This document shows positions 17,022 through 26,013 of a stretch of 64,000 nucleotides of DNA, in pieces (position 1 is the stretch's first letter; each line of letters begins with the position of its first letter). The position numbers and the translations under genes are program-made. The notes beneath the pieces are model-generated. The model was not told where the DNA came from. It ran no database searches and worked only from the letters and a program-made list of their open reading frames with translations. The stretch is from positions 1,216,001-1,280,000 of the forward strand of contig NZ_CP100390.1 in assembly GCF_026016465.1 (NCBI RefSeq), written 5' to 3'. Origin of the DNA: Alkalimarinus alittae (GTDB lineage Bacteria; Pseudomonadota; Gammaproteobacteria; Pseudomonadales; Oleiphilaceae).

Positions 17022-17096
17022 CCAGCAAATGTTTAGGACAGCTTTGCTCCACGGCTTCGCCGTTCCACAAACCTGCCTAAAATTAGGGCGTTAACT
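17016..17096 (+). repeat. attC 37, singleton type
   Basis: 81 bp, CCTTAAC to GTTAACT; resembles attC 59. Confidence 0.8.
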
Positions 17097-17104
17097 AAAA
17101 AAAT

Positions 17105-17710
17105 ATGAACTCAATCGCACTAATAAAAACGATCGCATTAATAGGGCTTTACGTTGTTCCCCTTTTTATTTTGATTGTATCTTTCTTCTCAAGGAAACCA
17201 CTGAAGCCTTGGGTATATATTTTTCAATCAATATCTTTGTTATTTTGTTCTTCAGTGCTTTTGGTCATGGTTCAACAGCTGAAGACAATGTCTGATGAGC
17301 TGGACGAAAAAGACCTAAATATGAAGTTTGGGCAGATTATGGCTGCTCAAAATCATATTAAGATGAATCAGGCACTTATTATAGACCTTATCGAAAACGG
17401 TGAGTCCGAATTGGAGTTCAGCGCGAAGTTTGATTCGCCGAAAAATCTTCTTGATGATGAAGAGAAAGCCGATAAAGACTACTTCGACTCCTTCCTTTTT
17501 ATTTTTGAAGTTATAAGTGCTTTGTTTGCAATACCGTTGGCTGTCAACTTCTTCGTGCATGGAGTAACCTCGAGGCACTTCACGACTAATGTGTATGAGG
17601 TCCCAAAATCCCTCTACAGTAAGATTTCGCGTCTAGAATCTGGACTAAGTACACTGATAGGGCTTAATTTTATGCTAGTCGTTGTGGTTCTTTTCGGTGT
17701 ATTTAGTTAA
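17105..17710 (+). CDS. Four-helix membrane protein, cassette-encoded
   Basis: 201 residues with hydrophobic segments near residues 8-26, 36-57, 140-160 and 180-200. Between the second and third lies a long acidic loop (about 60-135) rich in Glu, Asp and Lys. Sole gene of its cassette. No family recognised. Confidence 0.6.
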   Translation: MNSIALIKTIALIGLYVVPLFILIVSFFSRKPLKPWVYIFQSISLLFCSSVLLVMVQQLKTMSDELDEKDLNMKFGQIMAAQNHIKMNQALIIDLIENGESELEFSAKFDSPKNLLDDEEKADKDYFDSFLFIFEVISALFAIPLAVNFFVHGVTSRHFTTNVYEVPKSLYSKISRLESGLSTLIGLNFMLVVVVLFGVFS

Positions 17711-17775
17711 CAAGTTGGTCAACGGGATGCCAACTACGCTGCGCTCCGTTGCCACCCGTTACCAAAGCGTTAAGC
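17705..17775 (+). repeat. attC 38, short singleton type
   Basis: 71 bp, AGTTAAC to GTTAAGC. Confidence 0.8.
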
Positions 17776-17785
17776 ACTAAATAAT

Positions 17786-18187
17786 ATGAGCTACGATATA
17801 GAGTTCCCAAACCCATTTTGGCTGGGCATCAAAATCAAAGAAACTGAAGATAAGCTTCCGTCTCTTGGTTGTGAGGTTGAACTAAAATTAGAGTTGCCCC
17901 GAGGTAGCTTTACATACTCTGCAACTGATATGTGGTTTGAGTGCGCAATACTTGATGAGTTTTTGGCGCAACTAAAAAAGATTAAAAGTGGGCAAGCTAG
18001 CAAGGCTGAGTTTTACGATATGGATAGAGAGCTATTGCTTACAATTACAAATCAAGAAATCCAATTGTCGGTTCATCGAATACATAGCGAAATGGGTTCT
18101 GGTTATATGGAATTCAAGAAAGATTTCGACCCAGAACTAATACATCAATATATAGCCCACATAGAGAGTTTCGCGAAATGGTGGTAA
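17786..18187 (+). CDS. Hypothetical protein, possibly immunity-type
   Basis: 133 residues, soluble, alternating strands ending in a helix (LIHQYIAHIESFAKWW). The pattern of a beta-rich N-terminus, a single helix (DEFLAQLKKIKSGQ), strands with DRELLLTI and a C-terminal helix resembles WapI-type immunity proteins. That likeness is from overall pattern only and is weak. Confidence 0.5.
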   Translation: MSYDIEFPNPFWLGIKIKETEDKLPSLGCEVELKLELPRGSFTYSATDMWFECAILDEFLAQLKKIKSGQASKAEFYDMDRELLLTITNQEIQLSVHRIHSEMGSGYMEFKKDFDPELIHQYIAHIESFAKWW

Positions 18188-18191
18188 AAAT

Positions 18192-18296
18192 GCTTAACCA
18201 GTGCATCTTGCCGGACTTGGGTAAACTGTCACCTTTTGTGCAAAAATACGCACAAAAGCCGCCAATTCACCCAAGCCGCAAATTCAGGCGTTATGT
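18192..18296 (+). repeat. attC 39, type C-like
   Basis: 105 bp, GCTTAAC to GTTATGT. Confidence 0.8.
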
Positions 18297-18317
18297 GAAA
18301 AGTACTGAGGAAACATC

Positions 18318-18716
18318 ATGAAAGGTAGTTGTCTCTGCGGCGGAATAGAATATGAAGTCAGTGAACTAGATTCACCGATTCAGCATTGTTCTTGTAATAC
18401 GTGCAGGAAAGCACATGCTGCGGCGTTCAATACGGCATCAGGAGTTCAACGTAGTAATTTCCGATGGTTAAAAGGTGAATCATTGCTTTCTAAATTTGAA
18501 TCATCACCGGGAAAAATAAGGTGTTTTTGTTCAAAGTGCGGAACTCACTTGATTAAAGAGAAGGAGGGAAGTTCAGTTCTAGTCTTGAGGGTGGCAACTC
18601 TTGATGAAGATCCTGGTAAAATACCAGAGCTCAGAATTTGGTCTTCACATGAAGTTCCTTGGTTAAACTACACCTCAGCAATGCCTACTTACGATGAGTG
18701 GGAACCAGGGAGATGA
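18318..18716 (+). CDS. GFA/CENP-V family zinc protein
   Basis: 132 residues with the GFA signature: GSCLCGGIEYEV at the N-terminus, HCSCNTCRKAH (about residues 28-38) and FCSKCGTHL near 75. Six or seven Cys bind structural and catalytic zinc. The founding member is glutathione-dependent formaldehyde-activating enzyme, but most family members have no proven substrate. Two further GFA cassettes occur at 27981 and 28874, the latter broken. Confidence 0.85.
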   Translation: MKGSCLCGGIEYEVSELDSPIQHCSCNTCRKAHAAAFNTASGVQRSNFRWLKGESLLSKFESSPGKIRCFCSKCGTHLIKEKEGSSVLVLRVATLDEDPGKIPELRIWSSHEVPWLNYTSAMPTYDEWEPGR

Positions 18717-18720
18717 AATC

Positions 18721-18858
18721 ACATAACAAGGCGTTCAATGATCGCCCAACAAGTTGGGCTGGACAGTCACTACTGCGGCCTTTTTGGTGTATGTCGCTTC
18801 GCGCCAGTTTACACCAAAAAGTCCTCCGCAGTGCCTGCCCATTAACGCGGCGTTAGGT
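18721..18858 (+). repeat. attC 40, type E
   Basis: 138 bp, ACATAAC to GTTAGGT. Confidence 0.83.
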
Positions 18859-19124
18859 GTGCTACCAGACTGTATTTATGGTGTATTTGGTTTTAACAGT
18901 GTGCGATTGCGATCCAAAACCAGTGCAAAAGTGAAGCATTGAAAGTACCGTACTTTACTACCTTTGAGTTGTGGGGCAGCCCACATTAACGGTTGAAAAT
19001 AGTGTTTAAGATTCTTCGCTTCAATCTTCGTGCAAGATGGATGAAGTGGAATAAAAATTAGAAGGTGTGGAACACGGGAATAAGAGCCTTTGGAATAAAG
19101 GTCAAAGTCTGAAGTGACGTCCAC
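18853..19124 (+). other. ORF-less cassette, family I
   Basis: 272 nt with all family elements. Confidence 0.83.
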
Positions 19125-19216
19125 ACCTAACAAGTAGCAGCATAGGACAACAACAAAAGCGGCCAAAGAGAAAAAGCCGGCCGTTTTTGTTGTTGCCCAT
19201 GTGCAAAGCGTTATGG
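19125..19216 (+). repeat. attC 41, type A
   Basis: 92 bp, ACCTAAC to GTTATGG. Confidence 0.88.
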
Positions 19217-19235
19217 TCATTGAAAGGAGTCAATT

Positions 19236-19568
19236 GTGATCATTAGTTGGTTTATAGTGATTATAGCTGTTTTAGCTTTGTTACCAAATTTGATGCCAGG
19301 TGCAGTCTCATTATTTGGGTTATTGCTATCGTTAATTGCATTGCTACTATCAGCACTTAGTACAAAGGAAGGAGGTACGGCCTTCTTTAAAACAACAATG
19401 GTTATTACTGCAATTGCTATTTTGCTCGTAAATGACACATTAAGGTTATGGGGTGCTATCGAAACCCCAATAATGATAAAAGTATTTTTGTATATAATGA
19501 TTTTAGTCGCATATGTATTAAGTGTGCTGATCGTTAAAAAATACAGACAAAACCAAAAAACAAATTAG
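19236..19568 (+). CDS. Four-helix membrane protein, cassette-encoded
   Basis: 110 residues, strongly hydrophobic over about 2-20, 22-44, 50-66 and 80-102, with a basic C-terminus. The GTG at 19236 is preceded by AAAGGAG at 19223-19229. No family recognised. Confidence 0.6.
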   Translation: MIISWFIVIIAVLALLPNLMPGAVSLFGLLLSLIALLLSALSTKEGGTAFFKTTMVITAIAILLVNDTLRLWGAIETPIMIKVFLYIMILVAYVLSVLIVKKYRQNQKTN

Positions 19569-19614
19569 AGCATGGTGCTAGCAACTAAATTCAATGCCAG
19601 TAGCTAACATCTAG

Positions 19615-19718
19615 CCATAACAAGTAGCTGCAACGGATTCCGTATTTTTGTCACTTTTTTTGCAAAGAACCGCAAAAATAGCGCCAAAAATACTACTCCG
19701 TTGAGCAAGGCGTTAGCA
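19615..19718 (+). repeat. attC 42, type C-like
   Basis: 104 bp, CCATAAC to GTTAGCA. Confidence 0.8.
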
Positions 19719-19727
19719 AACTAAATT

Positions 19728-20456
19728 ATGACAAAATATTTTATCAAATTATTCAATTTAACCGTACTAACACTAGTTCTCTCGGGATGTGCAATAAGCG
19801 AAGTGTATAATGTTAATATTCCCGTTCGAGCTTCTGGTAAAAATATCACATATTCACAGATCAAATATCCGGATTTTTCTTTACATGTACGACTGTTAAA
19901 TGATGTTCAAACCTACGAACACTTTCTCATTACCGTAATTCCAGTATATTTGAGCTTTGAGGATAAACCAAAAATAAGTTATCTCAGAAAGCGCGAACCA
20001 TACAATAGAGAAAAAGAATTCCGTATTTTGTTAGCAATTATGCCAGAGTCTAAAGGCTATCAGCTTTACCCTAACAACATTGAACTGAGAATAGATGATA
20101 AAACGATAAGCCCAGTAAAAATAGAAGGACCTATCCATTATTTCCCAGACAAAAATATTGGATTCCCAGAAGACTGGAGCGAGGAAATATTAAAAGAAAA
20201 AGTCCAAGAGGGTTATGTTTTTTCAGTAATGAAACAAGAAGAACAAAGCCTCGATATTAACGAAGATCTAAAAATATCATTAGCTAGAACAGGGCTATGG
20301 AGTTGTTACGAGTTAGTCTTTAATCATCCAACTCCTTCCACTGATAGAAAATTTAACCTAAAAATCGATGGTTTATCAAAAGAAGAGCAAGAAATAAGCA
20401 TTCAAAGCATTGAATTTAAAGAAACTATTTTTAATGATATTGGTTCAATACCATAA
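19728..20456 (+). CDS. Predicted lipoprotein
   Basis: 242 residues. The N-terminus (MTKYFIKLFNLTVLTLVLSG followed by Cys) has a basic start, a hydrophobic core and an LSGC lipobox, so Cys21 should be lipidated and the protein held in the cell envelope. The mature part is polar, probably beta-rich, without a recognisable domain. It is among the largest cassette genes here and the only clear lipoprotein. Confidence 0.75.
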   Translation: MTKYFIKLFNLTVLTLVLSGCAISEVYNVNIPVRASGKNITYSQIKYPDFSLHVRLLNDVQTYEHFLITVIPVYLSFEDKPKISYLRKREPYNREKEFRILLAIMPESKGYQLYPNNIELRIDDKTISPVKIEGPIHYFPDKNIGFPEDWSEEILKEKVQEGYVFSVMKQEEQSLDINEDLKISLARTGLWSCYELVFNHPTPSTDRKFNLKIDGLSKEEQEISIQSIEFKETIFNDIGSIP

Positions 20457-20459
20457 AAT

Positions 20460-20597
20460 TGCTAACAAGGCGTTCAATGATCAGCCAACAAGTTGGCTTG
20501 GACAGTCACTACTGCGGCCTTTTTGGTGTATGTCGCTTCGCGCCATTTTACACCAAAAATTCCTCCGCAGTGCCTGCCCATTAACGCGGCGTTATGT
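20460..20597 (+). repeat. attC 43, type E
   Basis: 138 bp, TGCTAAC to GTTATGT; near-identical to attC 26. Confidence 0.83.
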
Positions 20598-20609
20598 GTG
20601 TAAATAGAT

Positions 20610-20918
20610 ATGAATAATCACTGTTGCTCAGATATGGAAAACTCATTAACTTTAAATTGTGACCAACACACAGATGAGTATTCTTGCCCAGATGTCTTAA
20701 TCAATTACTCTGATAAATTCGATGAGTACGGGTTAATAATCCATGATGGCGGCAATAGTTCACTATTGATCCAATATTGTCCTTTTTGTGGCACCAAAAT
20801 GCCCGAGTCAAAAAGAGACTTGTGGTTCGACACGCTCGAAAGTATGGGGTTTGATGACCCAGCAGAACAAGAAATTCCTGAACAATTTAATAGCAGAGAT
20901 TGGTATGAAAGCACCTAG
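20610..20918 (+). CDS. Cys-rich hypothetical protein
   Basis: 102 residues. CC near the N-terminus, a Cys-His pair (CDQHTDEYSCPD) and a CPFCGTKMP knuckle near residue 57 suggest a small zinc-binding fold. The pattern resembles short DUF6980-type proteins, but I cannot confirm it. The C-terminus is acidic. Sole gene of its cassette. Confidence 0.6.
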   Translation: MNNHCCSDMENSLTLNCDQHTDEYSCPDVLINYSDKFDEYGLIIHDGGNSSLLIQYCPFCGTKMPESKRDLWFDTLESMGFDDPAEQEIPEQFNSRDWYEST

Positions 20919-20942
20919 CATCAATTATGAAGTGCGACAATC

Positions 20943-21047
20943 ACATAACAAGGTGTTCAATTGGGAATTGGGCAAGCTGTCACCTTTTTTGAAAAAACAC
21001 TCAAAAAAGTCGCCATCTCACCCAATCCCATTAACACGGCGTTAGGT
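20943..21047 (+). repeat. attC 44, type C-like
   Basis: 105 bp, ACATAAC to GTTAGGT. Confidence 0.8.
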
Positions 21048-21312
21048 GTGCTACCAAGCTGTATTAATAGTGTTTTTGTTTTAAAGCGTGTACGGTTTCG
21101 ATCAAAAAACAGTGCAAAAGTTAAGCGTTGAAAGTATCGTATTTGAATACGCTTGAGTTGTGGGGCAGGCCACATCAACGGTGAATTTAGAATCTAAACG
21201 TCTTCGCTTCAGTCTTCGTGAAAAATGGATAGAGCGAAGTAAATATTAAAAGGTATGGGTCACGGGAATAAGAGACTTTGGAGCAAGTACCAAAGTCCGA
21301 AGTGACTTCCAC
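21042..21312 (+). other. ORF-less cassette, family I (copy of 10122)
   Basis: 271 nt, differing from 10122-10392 at about one base by eye. Confidence 0.84.
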
Positions 21313-21398
21313 ACCTAACCAAAAGCAGCATAGGACAACAACAAAATCGGCCAAAGAGACGGCCGCTTTTGTTGTTGCCCATGTGCAAGGCGTTAGGT
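21313..21398 (+). repeat. attC 45, type A
   Basis: 86 bp, ACCTAAC to GTTAGGT. Confidence 0.88.
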
Positions 21399-21663
21399 GT
21401 GCTACCAGACTGTATTTATGGTGTATTTGGTTTTAACAGTGTGTGATTACGATCCAAAACCAGTGCAAAAGTGAAGTGCTGAAAGTACCGTATAATTAAA
21501 GGCTTTAGTAGTGGGGCAGCCCACATTAGCGATTGAGATAAGCATTTAAAATTCTTCGCTTCAATCTTCGTGCAAGCACGCTAGAGTAGAGTACAAATTA
21601 AGGGTTTGGATTACGGGAATAAGAGCCTTTGGAATAAAGGTCAAAGTCTGAAGTGACGTCCAC
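21393..21663 (+). other. ORF-less cassette, family I
   Basis: 271 nt, with the CGTGCAAGCACG loop variant. Confidence 0.83.
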
Positions 21664-21755
21664 ACCTAACCAGTAGCAGCATAGGACAACAACAAAAGCG
21701 GCCAAAGAGAAAAAGCCGGCCACCTTTGCTATTGCCCATGTGCAAAGCGTTAAAT
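21664..21755 (+). repeat. attC 46, type A
   Basis: 92 bp, ACCTAAC to GTTAAAT. Confidence 0.87.
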
Positions 21756-21920
21756 GCCAATATGAAACAGACAATCAATGCTCTAATCATCATTTTATTG
21801 TTTGTGCTCAGTGATATGGAGTCAGCCAATAAAATTGAGTCAGTTGTTATCCCTATACTCATGTTTCTTGCTATTGGGGTTTTCATCTATAAGCACTACA
21901 AAAAGCGCGGTAAGCGGTAA

Positions 21921-23516
21921 TTAAACCCCACCTTGCGGCAGTGTTTCATTCATGAGCAAGGTTGTCAGGTTCTGATTCCAAGGCAGCAACGCCTCTACGT
22001 CATCAACACTACTCACGCGCGGTAGTTCGGTAAACAACTGCTTAAGATAAGCATAAGGCTCCAGCCCATTCGCTTTAGCCGTTTCAATAACGCTATAGAT
22101 TCTTGCACTGGCGTGAGCCCCTCTCGGTGTATCACTAAACAACCAGTTCTTACGACCGATTACGAACGGTCGGATAGCATTCTCCGCGATGTTGTTATCG
22201 ATATTCAAGCGGCCATCTTCCAAGTAAGTCGTCAGACGTGACCAGTATTTGTGCAGATAATTCAGGGCCTTTCCCAATAATGTGGTTGGTGGGACAGCAG
22301 GCAAGGTTTTATCCAGCCAGTGTCTCAGCTTTTCGAGCACGGGTTTCGCCTTCTCTTGCCGCATTTGATAACGGTTTTCTGGTGTCGCATCTTGATAAGC
22401 TCGCTCTAACCCATACAGCTTGCCAATCATGTCGATAGCGACATCAACCTTACTGCGCGTTTTGGCTTTAGCTTTAGGTTGTGCTTTTTTAGCCTCCATA
22501 AACTTACGCCGAGCGTGAGCCATACAGCAGAGTTGAGTAACGCCTGGTTGTGATGCCACCGCGTTATAGCCTTCATAACCATCCGTTTGCAGATAGCCTT
22601 GATAGCCAGACAGCAGGCGCAGGGGTACCTGACCGGAACGACTCTGATCATAATCAAACAAAATAATGCGCTGTTGCGGCGGCCCTGCCACTTGAACCCA
22701 CATATAGGATTGGCTACTGGCCGGTTTATCGGGCTCTTTCAGCACCTTAACGACCGTTTCATCGCAATGAATAACGGGGCTTGCCAGTAGCTGATCACGC
22801 ATCAGGTTGATAAGCGGTTGTAGCAACTCGCTGGAGCGGATCACCCAGTTAGCCAGTGTTTGCCGTGGAAGGTGAATGCCTACGCGTTTGAACATTCCTT
22901 CCTGTCTGTATAGCGGTAATGCATCTTGATACTTCGATACCGCAATATGAGCTAACAAACCCGCACTGGCATTACTCTTTGGAATGGGCTGAGCAGGTTT
23001 GAATGCCGTTTTGACCTTATCTTCGCAGGCCTTGCAGGCATACTTCTTTTGGATATGCTGAAGTACACGTATTTTGGCAGGAATGATGTCCAGCTGTTCG
23101 GAGGTTTCTTCACCTATTTCCGAGAGTTGGCAGCCGCAAGGGCATTGACGCTCAGACTCAGGAAGATCATGGATGACTTTAACGCGAGGTAGCTCAGACG
23201 GTAATGGCTTACGGCCACGAGTCTTGGCTTTGGTCTTTGTCTCAGGACTGAGTATAGCTTCCGCATCCAACTCAAGAATGGGGTCTTCTGCGGTTTCTTC
23301 CGTTTCATTGAAGAGTTCACCCTGACCTGGCGCTTTCTCGCTTTGCGAGGCAAATTTACGATGCAGGAACAGACGCCACTGCTCTTCTAATTGCTCTACG
23401 CGAGCCTGCTTCTTATCGACCTCAGCTTGCTTTTCATCCAACAGGTTTTGCTGCTTTTGGACTAAAGCTTTAAGGCTTTCAACATCGTTAGGTAGGTTGT
23501 TTGGGTTGATTTTCAT
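21921..23516 (-). CDS. tnpC: IS66 transposase TnpC
   Basis: 531 residues. An N-terminal leucine-rich coiled coil (about residues 10-60) precedes a CPCGC...CKAC zinc-binding region (residues 125-165). The DDE catalytic core follows, with the first Asp in HCDET, the second in TDGYEGYN, and Glu in AENAIRPFVIGRKNWLF. Length and order match full IS66 transposases. It is the last gene of the tnpABC operon and appears intact. Confidence 0.93.
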   Translation of the reverse strand: MKINPNNLPNDVESLKALVQKQQNLLDEKQAEVDKKQARVEQLEEQWRLFLHRKFASQSEKAPGQGELFNETEETAEDPILELDAEAILSPETKTKAKTRGRKPLPSELPRVKVIHDLPESERQCPCGCQLSEIGEETSEQLDIIPAKIRVLQHIQKKYACKACEDKVKTAFKPAQPIPKSNASAGLLAHIAVSKYQDALPLYRQEGMFKRVGIHLPRQTLANWVIRSSELLQPLINLMRDQLLASPVIHCDETVVKVLKEPDKPASSQSYMWVQVAGPPQQRIILFDYDQSRSGQVPLRLLSGYQGYLQTDGYEGYNAVASQPGVTQLCCMAHARRKFMEAKKAQPKAKAKTRSKVDVAIDMIGKLYGLERAYQDATPENRYQMRQEKAKPVLEKLRHWLDKTLPAVPPTTLLGKALNYLHKYWSRLTTYLEDGRLNIDNNIAENAIRPFVIGRKNWLFSDTPRGAHASARIYSVIETAKANGLEPYAYLKQLFTELPRVSSVDDVEALLPWNQNLTTLLMNETLPQGGV

Positions 23517-23540
23517 GGCCTGTATTATACCTGATTACGC

Positions 23541-23900
23541 TTAGATAACCGACTGATAATTCAGGGTTTGGTGAGGTTTATTACTCCATAAATCAAAGCC
23601 ATCCAATAGCCAGTTTAGTTCCTGAGTCGTCAGGGTAATAACATCAGACGCTTGTTTATTTGGCCACTTAAACCGTTCTTTATCTAAGCGTTTATACCAG
23701 AGACAAAAACCATTGCGCTCCCAATACAGTACCTTGATTTTATCACGCTGACGGTTACAGAAAGCGAATAGCGCTTTCTCGAAAGGGTTCAGTTCCATCT
23801 CCGCTTCGACCAGGATGGCCAAGCCGTTAATCGACTTTCTAAAGTCCACGGGGTCTTTATGCAGGTAGACGGTAATCGATAAGTCATCAGGCCTCATCAT
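23541..23900 (-). CDS. tnpB: IS66 accessory protein TnpB
   Basis: 119 residues with the IS66 Orf2 signature (PVDFRKSINGLAILVE, then FAFCNRQRDKIKVLYWERNG and WLLDGFDLW). It is required together with TnpC for IS66 transposition. Its start overlaps the end of tnpA by four bases, implying translational coupling. Confidence 0.92.
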   Translation of the reverse strand: MMRPDDLSITVYLHKDPVDFRKSINGLAILVEAEMELNPFEKALFAFCNRQRDKIKVLYWERNGFCLWYKRLDKERFKWPNKQASDVITLTTQELNWLLDGFDLWSNKPHQTLNYQSVI

Positions 23901-24208
23901 GACAACGGACCACCCGTCGTCATTTGTAAGCGGAACTTACCCCAGGCAACGGACAAAGAGAAAGCGACAGGGTGCGCCCTAACCGTCGCCGTTTTTTGTG
24001 ATGGTGTAACGAGGGCTTTTGCAAAAGCCGTTGTAGATTCGGTTTGCAGAAAACCTTTGCGGCGAAGTTCGTGTTTATAGCTGTAAAGCTGTGATACTTT
24101 CAGGTCATGTTGATCACAGTAAGCGGGAGCGGTTAGCTTCTTCTGCTCGCACTGCTGTATGTGGTTGAGCCAGTAGGCTTGTTTTTTTGTGAGTGCTGAT
24201 TTGCTCAT
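23897..24208 (-). CDS. tnpA: IS66 accessory protein TnpA
   Basis: 103 residues with a helix-turn-helix (YWLNHIQQCEQKKLTAPAYC, then DLKVSQLYSYKHELRRKG). First gene of the IS66 operon. It differs from the second copy at a few C-terminal residues. Confidence 0.88.
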   Translation of the reverse strand: MSKSALTKKQAYWLNHIQQCEQKKLTAPAYCDQHDLKVSQLYSYKHELRRKGFLQTESTTAFAKALVTPSQKTATVRAHPVAFSLSVAWGKFRLQMTTGGPLS

Positions 24209-24344
24209 GATTTTGCCTCATAATGAATGAAGCTTGAGCGTATTTGAATAACTTCGCAGATGTTAGGTGGGGATTATTGAGCGCTTACAAAGCGCGGGCA
24301 CGATGACACTCCGTCAAATCCAGGTAGTGGTTATTTCTAATTAA

Positions 24345-24611
24345 TTGCTAAAGGCTAAGCTCAAGGTGTCAACGGAACTGCAAATCACATTAATCGCAAC
24401 AGCATTTATTGTCTTTAATCTATCTTATGTTTATTGCTGGGCAATGGCGGCCACTTATTATCAGGGGCCGCGCATGGAAGTCTTGCTTCAAGCGATGGTT
24501 TTTCATCGCAACAAATTTAAACCCGAAGGTTTGGTTTATCGTCGGCGCATGATTTACCATCAAATAGTAATTATGGCTTTGTTCTTCCTTTATGGGGCTG
24601 TCGTTCAGTGA
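24345..24611 (+). CDS. Hypothetical membrane protein, cassette-encoded
   Basis: Up to 88 residues from a TTG at 24345, or 81 from a GTG at 24366 preceded by AAAGG. Hydrophobic helices lie near residues 12-34 and 70-86. No attC separates it from the gene split by IS66, so the original cassette held two genes. The insertion may have cut this gene off from its upstream promoter. Start uncertain. Confidence 0.5.
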   Translation: MLKAKLKVSTELQITLIATAFIVFNLSYVYCWAMAATYYQGPRMEVLLQAMVFHRNKFKPEGLVYRRRMIYHQIVIMALFFLYGAVVQ

Positions 24612-24618
24612 TCAAAGC

Positions 24619-24702
24619 ATTTAACAAGTTTAGCCTGCCTCGCCCCGGAAAAAGCCCCGGGGCTGGACTCGCTATCGCTCGCCGCAGCTAAAGGCGTTAA
24701 GA
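24619..24702 (+). repeat. attC 47, GC-rich singleton type
   Basis: 84 bp, ATTTAAC to GTTAAGA. Confidence 0.78.
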
Positions 24703-24710
24703 GTCAATAA

Positions 24711-25046
24711 ATGCAAGCAATCAGAATATCCCTAATCTCAGCAATAGTAATAACGTCATTGCTAATTTTCTTTGGTTTTTACCAGTATTTTGGCCTTGGT
24801 AACGAAAATGTTATTAGAGGGCCTGCTGATTCAGGCTTTACATTTATTGCATTATTTCTCATTCTTGTTTTTTTCTTCGTTGTGGCTTTATTGAGCTTTG
24901 TTCCATCAGTAATTGGTCTCTTTAGGGTTGGTTCAGTCCAAACTAAATTTGTTCCAATACTGGTAGCAATAGGTAGTATAGTTATTTGTTTTACCATACT
25001 ATTTTATTCAATATTACCAGCAATAGACGCGGCAAACGGCGGATGA
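24711..25046 (+). CDS. Three-helix membrane protein, cassette-encoded
   Basis: 111 residues with hydrophobic segments near 5-25, 43-67 and 80-103 and a short polar tail. Starts nine bases after the attC. No family recognised. Confidence 0.6.
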   Translation: MQAIRISLISAIVITSLLIFFGFYQYFGLGNENVIRGPADSGFTFIALFLILVFFFVVALLSFVPSVIGLFRVGSVQTKFVPILVAIGSIVICFTILFYSILPAIDAANGG

Positions 25047-25053
25047 ATAAAAC

Positions 25054-25139
25054 TCTTAACTAGAACATCAAAGATCGCCAGACAAGCTGGCTGGACCTCC
25101 ACTGCTACGCAGTTCCGGCCCTTTATGTAAGCGTTAGGT
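25054..25139 (+). repeat. attC 48, type D
   Basis: 86 bp, TCTTAAC to GTTAGGT. Confidence 0.83.
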
Positions 25140-25406
25140 GCTCTAAAGGTCTATGGCTACGGTAGCTTGAGCGTCAATAAGGGTACGCCGCAGTTAAGTA
25201 TCAAAGCAAAAGTGAAACACCGTAGTAGCGAGTAAAAATAGCCGCTTAGGTTGTGGGGCAACTCGCATTAAAAACTGCATCAATAAATTAAAATTCTTCG
25301 CTCAGTTCAATGTGCAAAATTAAAAGGACTGAGTAAAAATTAAAGAGTGTTAGGGTTAAAATAATAAACTTCGGAGAAACGAGTCAAAGTCCGAAGTGAT
25401 TTCAGC
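25134..25406 (+). other. ORF-less cassette, GTGCTCTAAAGG subtype
   Basis: 273 nt. The head differs from other family I copies. The third stem is CTCAGT (25301-25306) with ACTGAG (25328-25333), and the last is ACTTCGGA with TCCGAAGT. A copy identical by eye lies at 30897. Confidence 0.82.
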
Positions 25407-25492
25407 ACCTAACAAGTCACATCATAGGACAACAACAAAAGCGGCCAAAGAGCCGGCCACTTTCATTGTTGCCCATGTGCTAGGCGTTATAC
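25407..25492 (+). repeat. attC 49, type A
   Basis: 86 bp, ACCTAAC to GTTATAC. Confidence 0.88.
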
Positions 25493-25505
25493 GTAAAAGA
25501 ACATT

Positions 25506-25871
25506 ATGAATAAATCAAATTTTGTACTCATTGTTATACTTATTAGCTTTCTAGTGAGTGGGATAGTAGAAGGTATTTTTAGCTTTAGTATTTCAGACCA
25601 GCAAGCTATAACTGTGGCCCACTCAATATTTATTGCTGTTTGTGTTTTTATTTGGTGCGGCCGGCATGCTAAGGAAAATGAGTTACGAAAAATTGGTGGT
25701 TATAAAGTTTTTTGTGCGGTATTTCCAATAATAGGTGTACCTGTATACTTTTTCCGTTTTTTTGGCTTTAAATCTGGAACTGTGAAAACAGGAAAAGCAT
25801 TGTTCTATCTTCTATTGATCGTCATAGTCATTGCTTTACCTATTATTTTTATACCGAAATTAATAGGCTAA
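25506..25871 (+). CDS. Four-helix membrane protein, cassette-encoded (copy 2 of 2)
   Basis: Encodes the same 121-residue protein as 3894-4259, and the following type D attC is also near-identical to attC 12. The cassette was duplicated whole; only the neighbour on its left differs. Four hydrophobic helices; function unknown. Confidence 0.68.
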   Translation: MNKSNFVLIVILISFLVSGIVEGIFSFSISDQQAITVAHSIFIAVCVFIWCGRHAKENELRKIGGYKVFCAVFPIIGVPVYFFRFFGFKSGTVKTGKALFYLLLIVIVIALPIIFIPKLIG

Positions 25872-25894
25872 TATTAACTCTGGAATGAATAATC

Positions 25895-25978
25895 GTATAA
25901 CCAGGCAATCAAAGATCGCCCTTACAGGGCTGGACCTCCACTGCTACGCAGTTCCGGCCCTTTATCGCAGCGTTATAT
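25895..25978 (+). repeat. attC 50, type D
   Basis: 84 bp, GTATAAC to GTTATAT; partner of attC 12. Confidence 0.84.
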
Positions 25979-26013
25979 GGCCGAGTGAACGCACCAAACT
26001 TTAAGAGTCTATT

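Larger units (their letters stand above)
21910..24288 (-). mobile_element. IS66-family insertion sequence, copy 1
   Basis: 2379 bp with GTAAGCG...CGCTTAC terminal inverted repeats, encoding TnpA, TnpB and TnpC on the minus strand. A perfect 8-bp target duplication, AAAGCGCG (21902-21909 and 24289-24296), is typical of IS66 and indicates a simple, fairly recent insertion into a cassette gene. Confidence 0.92.
21762..24340 (+). pseudogene. Small membrane-protein gene split by IS66
   Basis: The 5' part (21762-21909) encodes a protein with a hydrophobic helix near residues 3-17 and another near 27-42, ending in HYKKR. Joining it to 24297-24340 and counting the 8-bp duplication once restores an open frame that continues GHDDTPSNPGSGYF and stops at 24338-24340. 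The original protein was therefore about 64 residues. As it stands, translation runs two codons into the IS66 end and stops at 21920. Confidence 0.72.

Noticed and set aside
18876-19220. Minus-strand open frame of 114 codons (similar ones at 638-886, 2790-3119, 10267-10605, 12204-12494)
   Set aside because: They run through attC palindromes and ORF-less bodies in the opposite direction. Equivalent frames are broken in many sister copies, so they are treated as by-products of the repeats; the coding alternative is recorded as a finding.
22238-22790. Open frames on the + strand opposite IS66 tnpC (also 36421-36973)
   Set aside because: They lie entirely within the conserved transposase gene on the other strand and have no domain content.
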